A stretch of 64,000 bases of DNA from Oscillospiraceae bacterium. Lineage in GTDB: Bacteria > Bacillota > Clostridia > Oscillospirales > Ruminococcaceae. The stretch is taken from assembly GCA_020024215.1 (NCBI GenBank), contig JAHHUC010000002.1, forward strand, positions 1-64,000, written 5' to 3'. The notes below the pieces were generated by a model. That model saw only the letters and a list, made by a program, of their open reading frames with translations. It was not told the origin of the DNA and ran no database searches. Both the position numbers and the translations under genes were made by a program. This document shows positions 35,794-44,783 of the stretch, piece after piece. How positions within the stretch are numbered: the first letter of the stretch is position 1; each line of letters opens with the position of its first letter.

Positions 35794-37269
35794 TCAGCAT
35801 CTTGAAAATTCCTCTGTCATAAGCGCTATTTTTTTATAAAGGCCGCTGCTGTCATAATTCTCCTTAAGCCTCCATACCCAGTTGTCATTCTGTGTGGAGG
35901 GTGTGTTTATCCTCGCCTCGCTTTTAAGATGAAGATAATCCTGAATTGGAATGACCGCCGTATCAGCCGAGCTTTTTAAAACTGCCCTTATGAAACATTC
36001 TGTTGTCTCATCATCGGTTTTATCCTCTGCTCCCAAATATTTTTTGGCGCATCTGACCTGATTTTCATTTCCCGAAGAAAGAAAGCCCATAACGGTGTCA
36101 TTGTCATGTGTGCCTGTATATGCCACGCAATTTTTCTTGTATTTATGGGGAAGATATTGATTTTCTTCATTATTGTCAAAGGCAAACTGCATCACCTTCA
36201 TGCCGGGATAGCCGCTTAAATCGAGAAGCTCATACACCTTTTGAGTCAAAAAGCCCAAATCCTCTGCGATTATTTTCTTTCCCTTGAAGGAGGTCTTTAA
36301 AAAGCTTATAAAATCCTTATCCGGGCCCTTTACCCATCTGCCGCCTCTGGCATTTTTATCCTCGCCGGGTATGGCATAATAGCTTTCAAGCCCCCTGAAA
36401 TGGTCTATTCTCACAATATCAAAAAGCCTGAAGGCAAAGCCCAGACGGCTTTTCCACCAGCTGTAACCATTTTTCTTCATTTCATCCCAAAGATAAAGGG
36501 GATTGCCCCACTTTTGACCATCCTCTGTAAAGGCATCGGGAGGACAGCCTGCAACCTCCTTGGGCAGAAAATTTTCATCCAGCATAAATTCCTTGGGATT
36601 TGTCCACACATCACAGGAATCCAAGGAGGCGTAAATAGGCACATCCCCAACTATTTTAATGCCCCTGCTGTTGGCATAATTCTTTAAATTTAGCCATTGC
36701 TCCATAAATTCATACTGGAGGAAAAGATAAAAATCAATCTCCTCTTTAAAATGCTGCCGGACATCCTCAAGCGCTGCAAGGTTTCTTTTTTTAAGCTCCT
36801 GCTCCCAAAGATACCAGGGGCTTCCTGATTTTGAATTTTTTATCGCCATAAAGACGGCATAATCTTGAGCCTCTTTGTTTTCCCTTTTAAAATTTTCCAG
36901 TCTTTCAAAATCCCTGAATCTTGAAAATGCCTTTTTTAAAACCTTCAGCCTTAAATCATAGAGGATTCCGTAATCTATCCTTTGGTCAGATTCACACCAG
37001 AGTATGCTTTCATAATCCTCACATTTCAATAGGTTTTTTTCCTTTAGAATATCAAGATCTATAAAATAGGGGTTGCCTGCAAAGGATGAAAAGCTTTGAT
37101 AGGGGCTGTTTTTAAAGCCCGTGGGACCTATGGGCAGCACCTGCCATATGCTTTGCTTTGAACGATGAAGAAAATCTATCCACTGATAGGCAGCTCTTCC
37201 CATTGTTCCTATGCCATAGGGTGAGGGAAGGCTGAAAATCGGCAGCAATATGCCTGAGCATCTTTTCAT
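35794..37269 (-). CDS. malQ: 4-alpha-glucanotransferase (amylomaltase)
   Basis: 491 residues of GH77. The start RCSGILLPIFSLPSPYGIGTMG is followed by catalytic motifs IVRIDHFRG, IIAEDLG and TGTHDNDT. The enzyme moves maltodextrin units between chains, working with GlgP in glycogen breakdown. First gene of the glycogen operon; GGAGG precedes the ATG. Confidence 0.95.
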   Translation of the reverse strand: MKRCSGILLPIFSLPSPYGIGTMGRAAYQWIDFLHRSKQSIWQVLPIGPTGFKNSPYQSFSSFAGNPYFIDLDILKEKNLLKCEDYESILWCESDQRIDYGILYDLRLKVLKKAFSRFRDFERLENFKRENKEAQDYAVFMAIKNSKSGSPWYLWEQELKKRNLAALEDVRQHFKEEIDFYLFLQYEFMEQWLNLKNYANSRGIKIVGDVPIYASLDSCDVWTNPKEFMLDENFLPKEVAGCPPDAFTEDGQKWGNPLYLWDEMKKNGYSWWKSRLGFAFRLFDIVRIDHFRGLESYYAIPGEDKNARGGRWVKGPDKDFISFLKTSFKGKKIIAEDLGFLTQKVYELLDLSGYPGMKVMQFAFDNNEENQYLPHKYKKNCVAYTGTHDNDTVMGFLSSGNENQVRCAKKYLGAEDKTDDETTECFIRAVLKSSADTAVIPIQDYLHLKSEARINTPSTQNDNWVWRLKENYDSSGLYKKIALMTEEFSRC

Positions 37270-37289
37270 AAAATGCCTCCTGTATTTAC

Positions 37290-37321
37290 AAAAACAGGCA
37301 GAGCAATAAGCACCGCCTGTT
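37290..37321 (-). promoter_or_regulatory. Hairpin with short T tract in the malQ leader
   Basis: AACAGGC/GCCTGTT stem followed by TTTTT on the minus strand, between the promoter and the ribosome-binding site. It looks like a weak attenuator. Confidence 0.45.
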
Positions 37322-37400
37322 TCGCAAAGAAATTTTTAAATAAATTAAATTTTCCGAAAAAGTTGACAGACTATGGTGCAACTTAAATATTTATACACTG

Positions 37401-37429
37401 ATTCTACCATATTTTATGATTGTTGGCAA
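37401..37429 (-). promoter_or_regulatory. Sigma-A promoter of malQ and the glycogen operon
   Basis: TTGCCA, 17-base spacer, TAGAAT, about 130 bases before malQ. The rest of the gap to the RNase J terminator (37430-37689) shows no gene. Confidence 0.68.
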
Positions 37430-37689
37430 ACAAAAACATAATTTAAAACAGGGGGATAATGCTTCAATAATTTTAACATTTTTCCTATATATTACTTTCA
37501 GAAAGGATTTTTTATAGGTTTTATATAATAGATATGCCCAATAATCTGTAAAATTGCCAAATATCACCTATTAAGCCCTTGGCATTTGTATAATATAATT
37601 TACCTGTGCCTGTGCATTGCAATAACAGGGATATTTTTGCAGATTTTAATTCTTCAGCCCTTTTCTTACTCTGCACTTTAGATGATTTG

Positions 37690-37724
37690 TGCAAAAAAAA
37701 ATGAAGCCGCAGAAAATCTGCGGC
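37690..37724 (-). terminator. Intrinsic terminator after RNase J
   Basis: GCCGCAGA/TCTGCGGC stem, four-base loop, then a run of nine T on the minus strand. Confidence 0.8.
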
Positions 37725-37732
37725 CTCTTGAA

Positions 37733-39760
37733 TCAAAGCTTTATATCATGGACAACCGACACTATAACAGGTCTTCTCTTTGTCTTTGAGAAGAAATAGC
37801 TTCCCAGCTGTTCCTTTATTGCCAGCTTTATGTTGGCATATTCCCTGCCCTTTCCAACAGCGGAATTTACAGCCTGACGGCACACCTCCTTGGCTCCGTC
37901 CAAAAGCTCGCCTGATTCCTTGACATAGACAAAGCCTCTAGAGACAACCTCGGGACCTGCTAAAATTTCCCCTGTTTTATGGTTGAGCACAACCGTTGCC
38001 ACAACAAGCCCATCCTCCGAAAGCGCCTTTCTGTCCTTGAGAACCACGCTTCCTACATCTCCGACGCCGCTTCCGTCCACCATGACAGCTCCGGCAGGCA
38101 CAGATGTCTGCATTTTTACGCTGTTGGAGGTAAGCTCGATAACCCTTCCTATATCTCCTACAACTATATTTTCATAGGGTATGCCCATCTCCACAGCCAG
38201 CTCCCTGTTCTTTGCAAGATGCTTGAATTCTCCGTGAACAGGTATGAAAAACTTTGGCTTTGTAAGTCCTATTATGGTTTTTATCTCATCTCTTCTGGCG
38301 TGTCCGGAAACATGGATGCCCATTGTGTCCTCATATATTACCTCACAGCCCATCTGCATAAGATCATTTATAACCTTTCCCACCAGCTTTTCGTTGCCCG
38401 GTATGGGTGTTGCGGAAATTATTATAAAATCATGCTGTGTCACGGTTATTTTTCTGTGCTCACCCTTTGCCATTCTGGTGAGGGCGCTCATAGGCTCTCC
38501 CTGACTTCCTGTTGTGATTATCACTATATCGCTGTCAGGAAGATTTCTCGCCTTATCTATCTCCACCATAGTATCCGGCTTAAGCTTGAGATAGCCCATA
38601 TCCTTGGCTATGGAAACCACGTTTTCCATGCTTCTTCCGGAGACGACAACCTTTCGGTTATACCTTTCGGCAACATCGAATATCTGCTGTATCCTGTGAA
38701 TGTTGGAGGAGAAGCTGGCAATTATTATTCTTCTGTCTCCGGCTCTTTGGAACAATGTTTCAAATGTGGAGCCAACATTTCTTTCGCTGGGTGTGCTTCC
38801 GGGGCGCTCGGCATTGGTGGAATCGCTCATGAGAGCCAAAACACCCTTGTTGCCCAATTCTCCAAACCTCGCCAGATCTATCATCACACCATCCACAGGC
38901 GTAAGGTCTATCTTAAAGTCTCCCGTGTGAATCAATGTTCCCACAGGTGTCTTTATGGCAAGCGCACAGGAATCGGGTATGGAGTGGTTCACATTTATAA
39001 ATTCCACCATCATGCAGCCCAATTTGACCTTATCTCCGGCCTTTATCACATTGAGCTTGCTGTCGGATAAAATACCTGCCTCCTTTAGCTTTCCCTCCAC
39101 AAGGCCTATGGTCAGCCTGGCAGAATAAACAGGGGCATTTACCTCCTTCAAAAGATAGCTGAGTGCGCCTATATGGTCCTCATGGCCGTGTGTTATCACA
39201 ATTCCCCTAACCTTGTCCCTGTTTTTTACAACATAGGTAAAATCCGGGATAACAAGGTCTATTCCCAGCATTTCATCCTCCGGAAATGCAAGGCCGCAGT
39301 CTATTATGACAATATCATTTTTATATTCGATAAGTGTCATATTTTTTCCTATCTCGCCCAGACCGCCCAATGGTATTATCTTTACAGGCTCCTGCTTTTT
39401 TGATGATGTGCTTCTGTTGGATTTCTTTTTTTCAGGGGCTTTTTTCGGCTTTTCCTTTTCCTGCTCTGACGGCTGCTCCAGAGCCTTAGGAGCATTTTTC
39501 TGTCCCTTTTTGCCCTGACCTAAAAATCTGCTTTTTCTTTGGGGCTTTGCCTCGTCCTTCTTCTGGAAAAGCTCTGTTGTCAGCTTCTTTTCCCTCTTAG
39601 GCTCCTTTGACAGCTTTTCTGTGATTTTTTTGGAATCCAGGCTTGCAAATGAATCTATAAGCTGTGGAAATCCGTAGTCACTGTTTGTTTTGGGCGCAGC
39701 AAGCTGACGGGGTCCTTTTGACCTCGGATTCTTTCCTGCACCATTATTTTTTTCCGGCAC
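37733..39760 (-). CDS. rnj: Ribonuclease J
   Basis: 675 residues. Residues 1-123 are a basic, low-complexity extension (Lys, Pro, Glu, Ser) absent from the usual 555-residue enzyme. From about 124 comes the metallo-beta-lactamase core with zinc motif HGHEDH (191-196), then the beta-CASP domain (SDSTNAERPG, later HVSGHARR and PVHGE) and a C-terminal domain. It degrades and matures RNA by endo- and 5' exonuclease action. The start is GTG with GGAGG eight bases before it. The extension may bind RNA or partner proteins. Confidence 0.94.
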   Translation of the reverse strand: MPEKNNGAGKNPRSKGPRQLAAPKTNSDYGFPQLIDSFASLDSKKITEKLSKEPKREKKLTTELFQKKDEAKPQRKSRFLGQGKKGQKNAPKALEQPSEQEKEKPKKAPEKKKSNRSTSSKKQEPVKIIPLGGLGEIGKNMTLIEYKNDIVIIDCGLAFPEDEMLGIDLVIPDFTYVVKNRDKVRGIVITHGHEDHIGALSYLLKEVNAPVYSARLTIGLVEGKLKEAGILSDSKLNVIKAGDKVKLGCMMVEFINVNHSIPDSCALAIKTPVGTLIHTGDFKIDLTPVDGVMIDLARFGELGNKGVLALMSDSTNAERPGSTPSERNVGSTFETLFQRAGDRRIIIASFSSNIHRIQQIFDVAERYNRKVVVSGRSMENVVSIAKDMGYLKLKPDTMVEIDKARNLPDSDIVIITTGSQGEPMSALTRMAKGEHRKITVTQHDFIIISATPIPGNEKLVGKVINDLMQMGCEVIYEDTMGIHVSGHARRDEIKTIIGLTKPKFFIPVHGEFKHLAKNRELAVEMGIPYENIVVGDIGRVIELTSNSVKMQTSVPAGAVMVDGSGVGDVGSVVLKDRKALSEDGLVVATVVLNHKTGEILAGPEVVSRGFVYVKESGELLDGAKEVCRQAVNSAVGKGREYANIKLAIKEQLGSYFFSKTKRRPVIVSVVHDIKL

Positions 39761-39811
39761 TTATTATTCCTCCGTAATTTTATTATTTTATTGTTTTTAT
39801 GTATTATCTAT

Positions 39812-39842
39812 CCGCACCGGCAATTTTCGTACCCCGGTGCGG
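39812..39842 (-). promoter_or_regulatory. Stable stem-loop in the RNase J leader
   Basis: Perfect nine-base arms CCGCACCGG/CCGGTGCGG with a 13-base loop, about 50 bases before the GTG start. No T tract follows in either direction, so it is not a terminator. The GC-rich stem stands out in AT-rich surroundings. Confidence 0.65.
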
Positions 39843-39949
39843 TAATATTAGAAAAAATTTCTGTCCTATGAAAGGGCATAATATTCTTATAGGATATATC
39901 TTTTAAGCAAAAAAGTCAACAGCAGTACCTGCAAACACTGTGTTTTATA

Positions 39950-39979
39950 TTGATATTTTGGCTCAGGCTTTGTTATAAT
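39950..39979 (+). promoter_or_regulatory. Candidate sigma-A promoter of rnhA
   Basis: TTGATA, 18-base spacer, TATAAT, about 65 bases before the start codon. Confidence 0.55.
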
Positions 39980-40047
39980 AAGCGTTGAAGAAAAAATTTT
40001 ATCAGGCTTCGGACATATTTTAGCCATATTTTTAAGGAGAGTTGCTT

Positions 40048-40485
40048 ATGCGTGAGGTTACAATTTATACAGACGGCTCCTGCAGCAAAAATCCCGGTCC
40101 GGGAGGCTGGGCGGCTGTGCTTATATATAACGGCAGGGAAAAGGAAATTTTCGGCGGTGAAAAAGAGACAACCAACAACCGCATGGAGATGACAGCTGTT
40201 ATAGAGGCTCTTTCCTCTCTCAAGGAGCCGTGCAGGGTGCAGCTTTTTTCAGATTCAAAATATGTGGTGGACAGCATAAATAAAAAATGGGTTTATTCAT
40301 GGGAAAAGAAGAACTGGAAAAAATCCGACGGCAGCAAGGCGCTCAATATCGACCTTTGGCAAAAGCTGCTGCCCCTTTTGAAAATACATGATGTCTGCTT
40401 CAACTGGGTGAAGGGGCATGACAACAATAAATATAACGAGATATGCGATAAGCTTGCCGTGCAGGAGACAAAAAAATTTCTTTAG
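40048..40485 (+). CDS. rnhA: Ribonuclease HI
   Basis: 145 residues. Catalytic acids are Asp9 (YTDGSC), the Glu in NNRMEM, the Asp in SDSKYVV and the Asp in KGHDNNKYNE. It removes RNA from RNA-DNA hybrids. AAGGAGA lies seven bases before this ATG; an in-frame TTG six bases earlier is not needed. Confidence 0.95.
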   Translation: MREVTIYTDGSCSKNPGPGGWAAVLIYNGREKEIFGGEKETTNNRMEMTAVIEALSSLKEPCRVQLFSDSKYVVDSINKKWVYSWEKKNWKKSDGSKALNIDLWQKLLPLLKIHDVCFNWVKGHDNNKYNEICDKLAVQETKKFL

Positions 40486-40502
40486 AAATGCCTTCATGCC
40501 TA

Positions 40503-40531
40503 TTGCAATTTATACTAATTTGGTATAGAAT
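40503..40531 (+). promoter_or_regulatory. nifS promoter with an embedded palindromic operator
   Basis: TTGCAA, 17-base spacer, TAGAAT. The spacer and the start of the -10 box contain TATACTAATTTGGTATA (40511-40527), a palindrome matching in seven of eight base pairs. Such a site would block RNA polymerase when occupied. An Rrf2-type regulator (IscR/CymR-like) is a plausible binder, but none is encoded nearby. Confidence 0.65.
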
Positions 40532-40610
40532 AATATTCGGAAGGAAACAAGCGCAAAAACAGGCGCTTTGAGCTTTCAGTCTACACCCCAACGAAAAGAG
40601 GTTTATATAA

Positions 40611-41792
40611 ATGGAAAAACGATTTGTTTATGTTGATAATTCAGCTACAACTCCTGTTGCTCCCTTTGTTTTGGATGCAATGCTGCCCTATTTCAAGGAG
40701 GGCTTCGGAAATCCCTCCTCGCTTTATTCCATAGCCGCAAGCTGCAAGGAGGCATTGGAAAACGCCAGAGGACAGGTGGCAAGGGCAATAAACGCAGATA
40801 AGGACGAGATATTTTTCACCTCCGGCGGAACAGAAAGCGACAACTGGGCTTTAAAGGGCGTTGCAAATGCCAGAGCAAAGCAGGGCAAAAAGCACATAAT
40901 AACCAGCAATATCGAGCATCATGCAGTTCTGCACACCTGCAAGGCCTTAGAGCGCAAGGGCTTTGAGGTGACATATCTGCCTGTAAATTCCGACGGGATT
41001 TTAAATCCTGAGGATGTAAAAAATGCCATAAGAGAGGATACCTGCCTTGTATCTGTGATGTATGCCAACAACGAGATAGGCACCATACAGCCAATAGAGG
41101 AAATAGGAAGAATATGCAGAGAAAAAAATGTGACCTTCCACACCGATGCAGTTCAGGCTGTGTGCAATATTCCCATTGATGTTAAAAAGGAGAATATCGA
41201 CCTGCTTTCCCTCTCAGGCCACAAGATAAACACCCCCAAGGGAATAGGCGCCCTTTATATAAGAAAGGGCACCAGAATTGAAAACCTTCTGGAGGGCGGA
41301 GCACAGGAGGGAAGAAGAAGGGCAGGAACAGAAAATGTTCCTTATATAGTCGGCTTGGGAAAGGCAATAGAGGTTCTCTCCTCTGATATAAAAAATCGCG
41401 CTGCCCACAAAAAGGCTTTAAGGGATTATCTTGCAAATGAGCTGACCTCCAAAATCCCTTCGATTTATATAAACGGAACTATGGAGGAGGGCAAGAGGCT
41501 TGACGGAAATTTAAACATCTCCATCAAGGGAATTGAGGGAGAGGGAATACTCCTTCTTCTTGATTACAACGGAATATATGCATCCTCCGGCTCTGCCTGT
41601 GCATCAGCTTCGCTGGACCCCAGCCATGTGCTTCTTGCAATAGGCAGACCCCATGAAATTGCCCACGGCTCTGTGAGAATTTCTATAGGGGATCAGAACA
41701 CTATGGAGGACATGGAATATATAGCAGAAAAACTCCCCAATATTGTGGAGCGTTTGAGAATGATGTCCCCTGTCTGGAATGAAAATAACTAA
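40611..41792 (+). CDS. nifS: Cysteine desulfurase (NifS/IscS-like)
   Basis: 393 residues, PLP-dependent. Visible are [10 protein letters not shown] at the start, the His of [17 protein letters not shown], the PLP-lysine in [11 protein letters not shown] near 204, and the catalytic Cys loop [10 protein letters not shown] near 327. It takes sulfur from cysteine and passes it to the scaffold encoded directly downstream. It also commonly supplies sulfur for tRNA thiolation. Confidence 0.95.
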   Translation: MEKRFVYVDNSATTPVAPFVLDAMLPYFKEGFGNPSSLYSIAASCKEALENARGQVARAINADKDEIFFTSGGTESDNWALKGVANARAKQGKKHIITSNIEHHAVLHTCKALERKGFEVTYLPVNSDGILNPEDVKNAIREDTCLVSVMYANNEIGTIQPIEEIGRICREKNVTFHTDAVQAVCNIPIDVKKENIDLLSLSGHKINTPKGIGALYIRKGTRIENLLEGGAQEGRRRAGTENVPYIVGLGKAIEVLSSDIKNRAAHKKALRDYLANELTSKIPSIYINGTMEEGKRLDGNLNISIKGIEGEGILLLLDYNGIYASSGSACASASLDPSHVLLAIGRPHEIAHGSVRISIGDQNTMEDMEYIAEKLPNIVERLRMMSPVWNENN

Positions 41793-41807
41793 AAGGATGA
41801 TATAATT

Positions 41808-42254
41808 ATGATGTATTCTGAAAAGGTAATGGACCATTTTTCCAACCCAAGAAATGTAGGAGAGCTTGCCGATGCCAACGCAGTCGGAGAGGTTGGCAAT
41901 GTTGTCTGTGGGGATATTATGAAAATTTATCTCAAAATAAACAACGGCATAATAGAGGATGTAAGGTTTAAAACCTTCGGCTGCGGTGCAGCCATAGCAA
42001 CCTCCTCAATGGCAACCGAGCTTATAAAGGGGCAGAGCATACAGTCGGCTTTAAAGCTCACAAACAAGGCTGTCATTGAGGCACTCGACGGGCTTCCCCC
42101 TGTAAAGGTGCACTGTTCGGTTTTGGCAGAGCAGGCTGTAAAGGCAGCCCTCTCTGACTATTACACCAGACAGGGAATTGACCCTGTTCCCATTGTGGGA
42201 GAATTAAAATCCGACATAGAGGAGCATCACTGTGAAGGCGGCCTCCAACTTTAA
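41808..42254 (+). CDS. nifU: Iron-sulfur cluster scaffold, NifU/IscU N-terminal type
   Basis: 148 residues. The three ligand cysteines are in NVVCGD, TFGCGAA and VHCSVLAEQ. The C-terminal tail of about 25 residues has two His and a Cys (EEHHCEGG), a feature of the clostridial form. It assembles Fe-S clusters with the desulfurase 15 bases upstream. Two adjacent ATG codons could serve as start; the first is used here. Confidence 0.94.
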   Translation: MMYSEKVMDHFSNPRNVGELADANAVGEVGNVVCGDIMKIYLKINNGIIEDVRFKTFGCGAAIATSSMATELIKGQSIQSALKLTNKAVIEALDGLPPVKVHCSVLAEQAVKAALSDYYTRQGIDPVPIVGELKSDIEEHHCEGGLQL

Positions 42255-42260
42255 ATTTTC

Positions 42261-42296
42261 AAAGGAAAGCTTTCATGGCTTTCCTTTTCTTTTTTT
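42261..42296 (+). terminator. Intrinsic terminator after nifU
   Basis: AAAGGAAAGC/GCTTTCCTTT 10-bp stem, seven-base loop, T-rich tail. Confidence 0.75.
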
Positions 42297-42307
42297 GGAA
42301 ATATTCT

Positions 42308-43021
42308 CTAAATGGCTTTTTCCAGGTCATTTTTAAGCCTTTTGATTATTCTTTTTTCCAGCCTTGAAATATAGGATTGGCTTATTCCCACCATATCCGC
42401 AACCTGCTTTTGTGTCCTCTCCTTTCCGTCGTTGAAGCCGAACCTCAGCTCCATGATGTCCCTTTCCCTGCCCTCAAGCTTTTTTATGGCATCACGGAGC
42501 ATAAGCATCTCTGCCTCATGCTCAATAGGGCACATCACCTCCTCGCCGTCTGTGCCCAGAACATCAGAGAGAAGAAGCTCGTTTCCGTCCCAATCAACAT
42601 TTAAAGGCTCATCAATGGACACCTCCTTTTTGCTTGACGCATTTTTTCTCATATACATAAGTATTTCATTTTCAATGCATCTGGAGGCATAAGTAGCCAG
42701 CTTTATGCCCTTTTTGGGCGAAAAGGTGGATACCGCCTTTATAAGTCCTATCGTTCCTATGGAAATTAAATCCTCCATATTTATTCCCGTGGTTTCAAAT
42801 TTTTTTGCTATGTAGACAACAAGCCTCAGATTATGCACTATCAAGGTCTGCCTTGCATCATGGTCCTCCTTTTCCAAAAGCATGAAAGCCCTTTCCTCCT
42901 CCTCTTTTGAAAGCGGAGCGGGCAGAACCTCAGGACCGTTTATGTAAAACACATCACTTCCAAAGCCCAAAAGCTCTGCAAGCTTTTTCCCCAGAATAAA
43001 AACAAGTTTGGATGCCTTCAA
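42308..43021 (-). CDS. sigE: Sporulation sigma factor SigE (pro-sigma-E)
   Basis: 237 residues. The first 25-30 ([20 protein letters not shown]) form the membrane-bound pro-sequence removed by SpoIIGA. Region 2 ([41 protein letters not shown]) and region 4 ([20 protein letters not shown]) are clear. It directs mother-cell genes early in sporulation. The start is TTG with GGAG ten bases before. It lies 21 bases after its processing protease gene. Confidence 0.95.
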   Translation of the reverse strand: MKASKLVFILGKKLAELLGFGSDVFYINGPEVLPAPLSKEEEERAFMLLEKEDHDARQTLIVHNLRLVVYIAKKFETTGINMEDLISIGTIGLIKAVSTFSPKKGIKLATYASRCIENEILMYMRKNASSKKEVSIDEPLNVDWDGNELLLSDVLGTDGEEVMCPIEHEAEMLMLRDAIKKLEGRERDIMELRFGFNDGKERTQKQVADMVGISQSYISRLEKRIIKRLKNDLEKAI

Positions 43022-43042
43022 AATTATCCATCTCCTTTAGCT

Positions 43043-43870
43043 CTATTTTCCGGATATAACAGCAGGATTGACAACTGCGTCATAAAAGGCACCGGAAATT
43101 TTTTCATCTGTCAGCGCTATATAGCAGCCCTTTTTTATTTCCACCTCCCTGTTGTCTGCCTCTATAATCACACTGTCTGCCAGAAATGCCTTTAAAATGC
43201 CTTTTCCGCCCACATGGCTGAAGGGCACTATTCTGACGCTGTTCTTTACTGCATTGTCATCTCTTATCTCCCCCTTGAAAAGTTCTTTTTCACACACAAT
43301 CACCGGAAGGTTTGAAAAAGGCTCAAAAAGGCTGCTTCCTGTATCCATAAGCCCCTTGAGGCTTATTTCCCTCATGCCCTGCTTTATTCTGATACGGCAT
43401 ATTTCGCTTTGGGGCTTTTTCCTTCTGAAAACAAGGTTTATGCCTGTTACAAATACATAGCAGAAAAATGCTGTGGCTATAAGGAACATTGCGCTCACAT
43501 CCAGATAGAGCGAGCCGTTTGACATGACCATTTTTGAGGGCGCAAATGTGAGGTATATAAAGGTTATAAGACCTGAAAAGAGAAATGTGCAGACCAAAAG
43601 ACTTATAAAATCCCTTAAAAATATCCTCATGTTTTTATAGCCGAAGGAGAAAAACACCATCACCGCACCAAAAAACAGCTTGTAGCAAAGCATTGTTCCA
43701 AAAGAAAAGGGTGAAAGAAAAATTGTCAGCGCTCCGAAGGAGCCTAAAAAAGCCCCCAGGCTTGCCCTTAGCAGGGAAAATGCCCTTGAAGAAAAAAACG
43801 CCGAGCATCTTAATAAAAGCAGGTTTATCACAAAATTTACCAAAAGCAAAACATCTATGTAAACAGTCAC
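43043..43870 (-). CDS. spoIIGA: SpoIIGA-like pro-sigma-E processing protease
   Basis: About 275 residues: five hydrophobic helices in the first 150, then an aspartic-protease-like domain with the motif GLMDTGSSLFEP near 175. It cuts pro-sigma-E when activated from the forespore. I chose the GTG (protein MTVYIDVLLLVNF), the normal family start, over an ATG 14 codons upstream that overlaps the candidate -10 box. Confidence 0.9.
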   Translation of the reverse strand: MTVYIDVLLLVNFVINLLLLRCSAFFSSRAFSLLRASLGAFLGSFGALTIFLSPFSFGTMLCYKLFFGAVMVFFSFGYKNMRIFLRDFISLLVCTFLFSGLITFIYLTFAPSKMVMSNGSLYLDVSAMFLIATAFFCYVFVTGINLVFRRKKPQSEICRIRIKQGMREISLKGLMDTGSSLFEPFSNLPVIVCEKELFKGEIRDDNAVKNSVRIVPFSHVGGKGILKAFLADSVIIEADNREVEIKKGCYIALTDEKISGAFYDAVVNPAVISGK

Positions 43871-43900
43871 ATTTTTACCGCCTCTCAATGTGCTGATAAC

Positions 43901-43934
43901 ATTATATGCCAAGGTGCAGAAACATCCTGTCGCT
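43901..43934 (-). promoter_or_regulatory. Candidate promoter of spoIIGA-sigE with a Spo0A-box-like site
   Basis: TATAAT lies about 30 bases before the GTG; TGTCGCT at 43928-43934 resembles the Spo0A box TGTCGAA in five of seven positions. No good -35 box is seen, as is common for Spo0A-activated promoters. Confidence 0.4.
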
Positions 43935-43950
43935 TTAGGTTGAATGTCCC

Positions 43951-43979
43951 TTGCTTTTTATTATTCGTTCTTATATACT
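43951..43979 (+). promoter_or_regulatory. Candidate sigma-A promoter of nth
   Basis: TTGCTT, 17-base spacer, TATACT, about 42 bases before the start codon. Confidence 0.6.
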
Positions 43980-44021
43980 GAAAACAATTGATTTATGCTC
44001 CCAAAGGAAAGGAGTTTTATT

Positions 44022-44678
44022 ATGACAAAAAAAGAAAGAGCCAATGAAGCAGTCAGACTTCTCAAGGAGGAATTTCCCGATGCAGTCTGTTCCTTGACAT
44101 ATGAAAAGCCCTATGAGCTTTTAATTTCCGTAAGGCTTTCAGCCCAATGCACCGATGCAAGAGTAAATATGGTAACTCCCGCGCTTTTTTCCGCCTATCC
44201 TGATTTAGAAAGTCTTGCCAAAGCTGATGTAAAGGATGTTTTGAACATAATCAAAAGCTGCGGCCTTGCAAATACAAAGGCAAGGGATGTGGTGGGAATA
44301 GCCAAGGGGCTTTTGGAAAATTTTGACGGAGTGGTTCCCGATACAATAGAGGAGCTTTTAACTTTGCCGGGAGTCGGCAGAAAAACTGCAAATTTGGTTG
44401 TGGGAGATGTCTATCACAAGCCTGCCGTGGTATGCGACACACACTGCATAAGAATCACCAATCACATAGGCTTAACCACCGGCAAGGACCCATTAAAATG
44501 CGAAAAGGAGCTAAGAGCCTGCCTGCCTATGGATGAATCCAACGATTTTTGCCACAGACTGGTTCTGCACGGAAGAAAAACCTGTGTGGCAAGAAGCCCA
44601 AAATGTGAGGTCTGCTGTTTGAACACTGTCTGCAATGATGGTATCAAGGCTTTAAAAAATAAGAACAGGGAGAAATAG
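44022..44678 (+). CDS. nth: Endonuclease III
   Basis: 218 residues. The helix-hairpin-helix LPGVGRKTANLV holds the catalytic Lys, and the Asp in VCDTHCIRI completes the site. Four C-terminal cysteines (C-x6-C-x2-C-x5-C) bind a [4Fe-4S] cluster. It removes oxidised pyrimidines from DNA and nicks the abasic site. AAAGGAG precedes this ATG; an earlier in-frame ATG at 43995 lacks one. Confidence 0.95.
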   Translation: MTKKERANEAVRLLKEEFPDAVCSLTYEKPYELLISVRLSAQCTDARVNMVTPALFSAYPDLESLAKADVKDVLNIIKSCGLANTKARDVVGIAKGLLENFDGVVPDTIEELLTLPGVGRKTANLVVGDVYHKPAVVCDTHCIRITNHIGLTTGKDPLKCEKELRACLPMDESNDFCHRLVLHGRKTCVARSPKCEVCCLNTVCNDGIKALKNKNREK

Positions 44679-44736
44679 CAGCATAAAAAGATTTCCTGTA
44701 ATTTTAAGCTTGCTTTTTATATGCTGCCTTTTATTT
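44678..44736 (+). terminator. Terminator-like hairpin after nth
   Basis: GCAGCATA/TATGCTGC outer stem and AAAAG/CTTTT inner stem, then CTTTTATTT. Confidence 0.5.
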
Positions 44737-44783
44737 GGAAAACCGGAACATTTATTGAATAAGTTAAGGGATTTGATGACAGA

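Noticed and set aside
37521-37736. 71-codon minus-strand frame after RNase J
   Set aside because: It begins inside the rnj stop region and reads through the strong terminator; no ribosome-binding site.
37979-39070. Long open frame of 363 codons on the plus strand
   Set aside because: Antisense to the clearly conserved RNase J gene; composition follows the complement of that gene and no family is recognisable.
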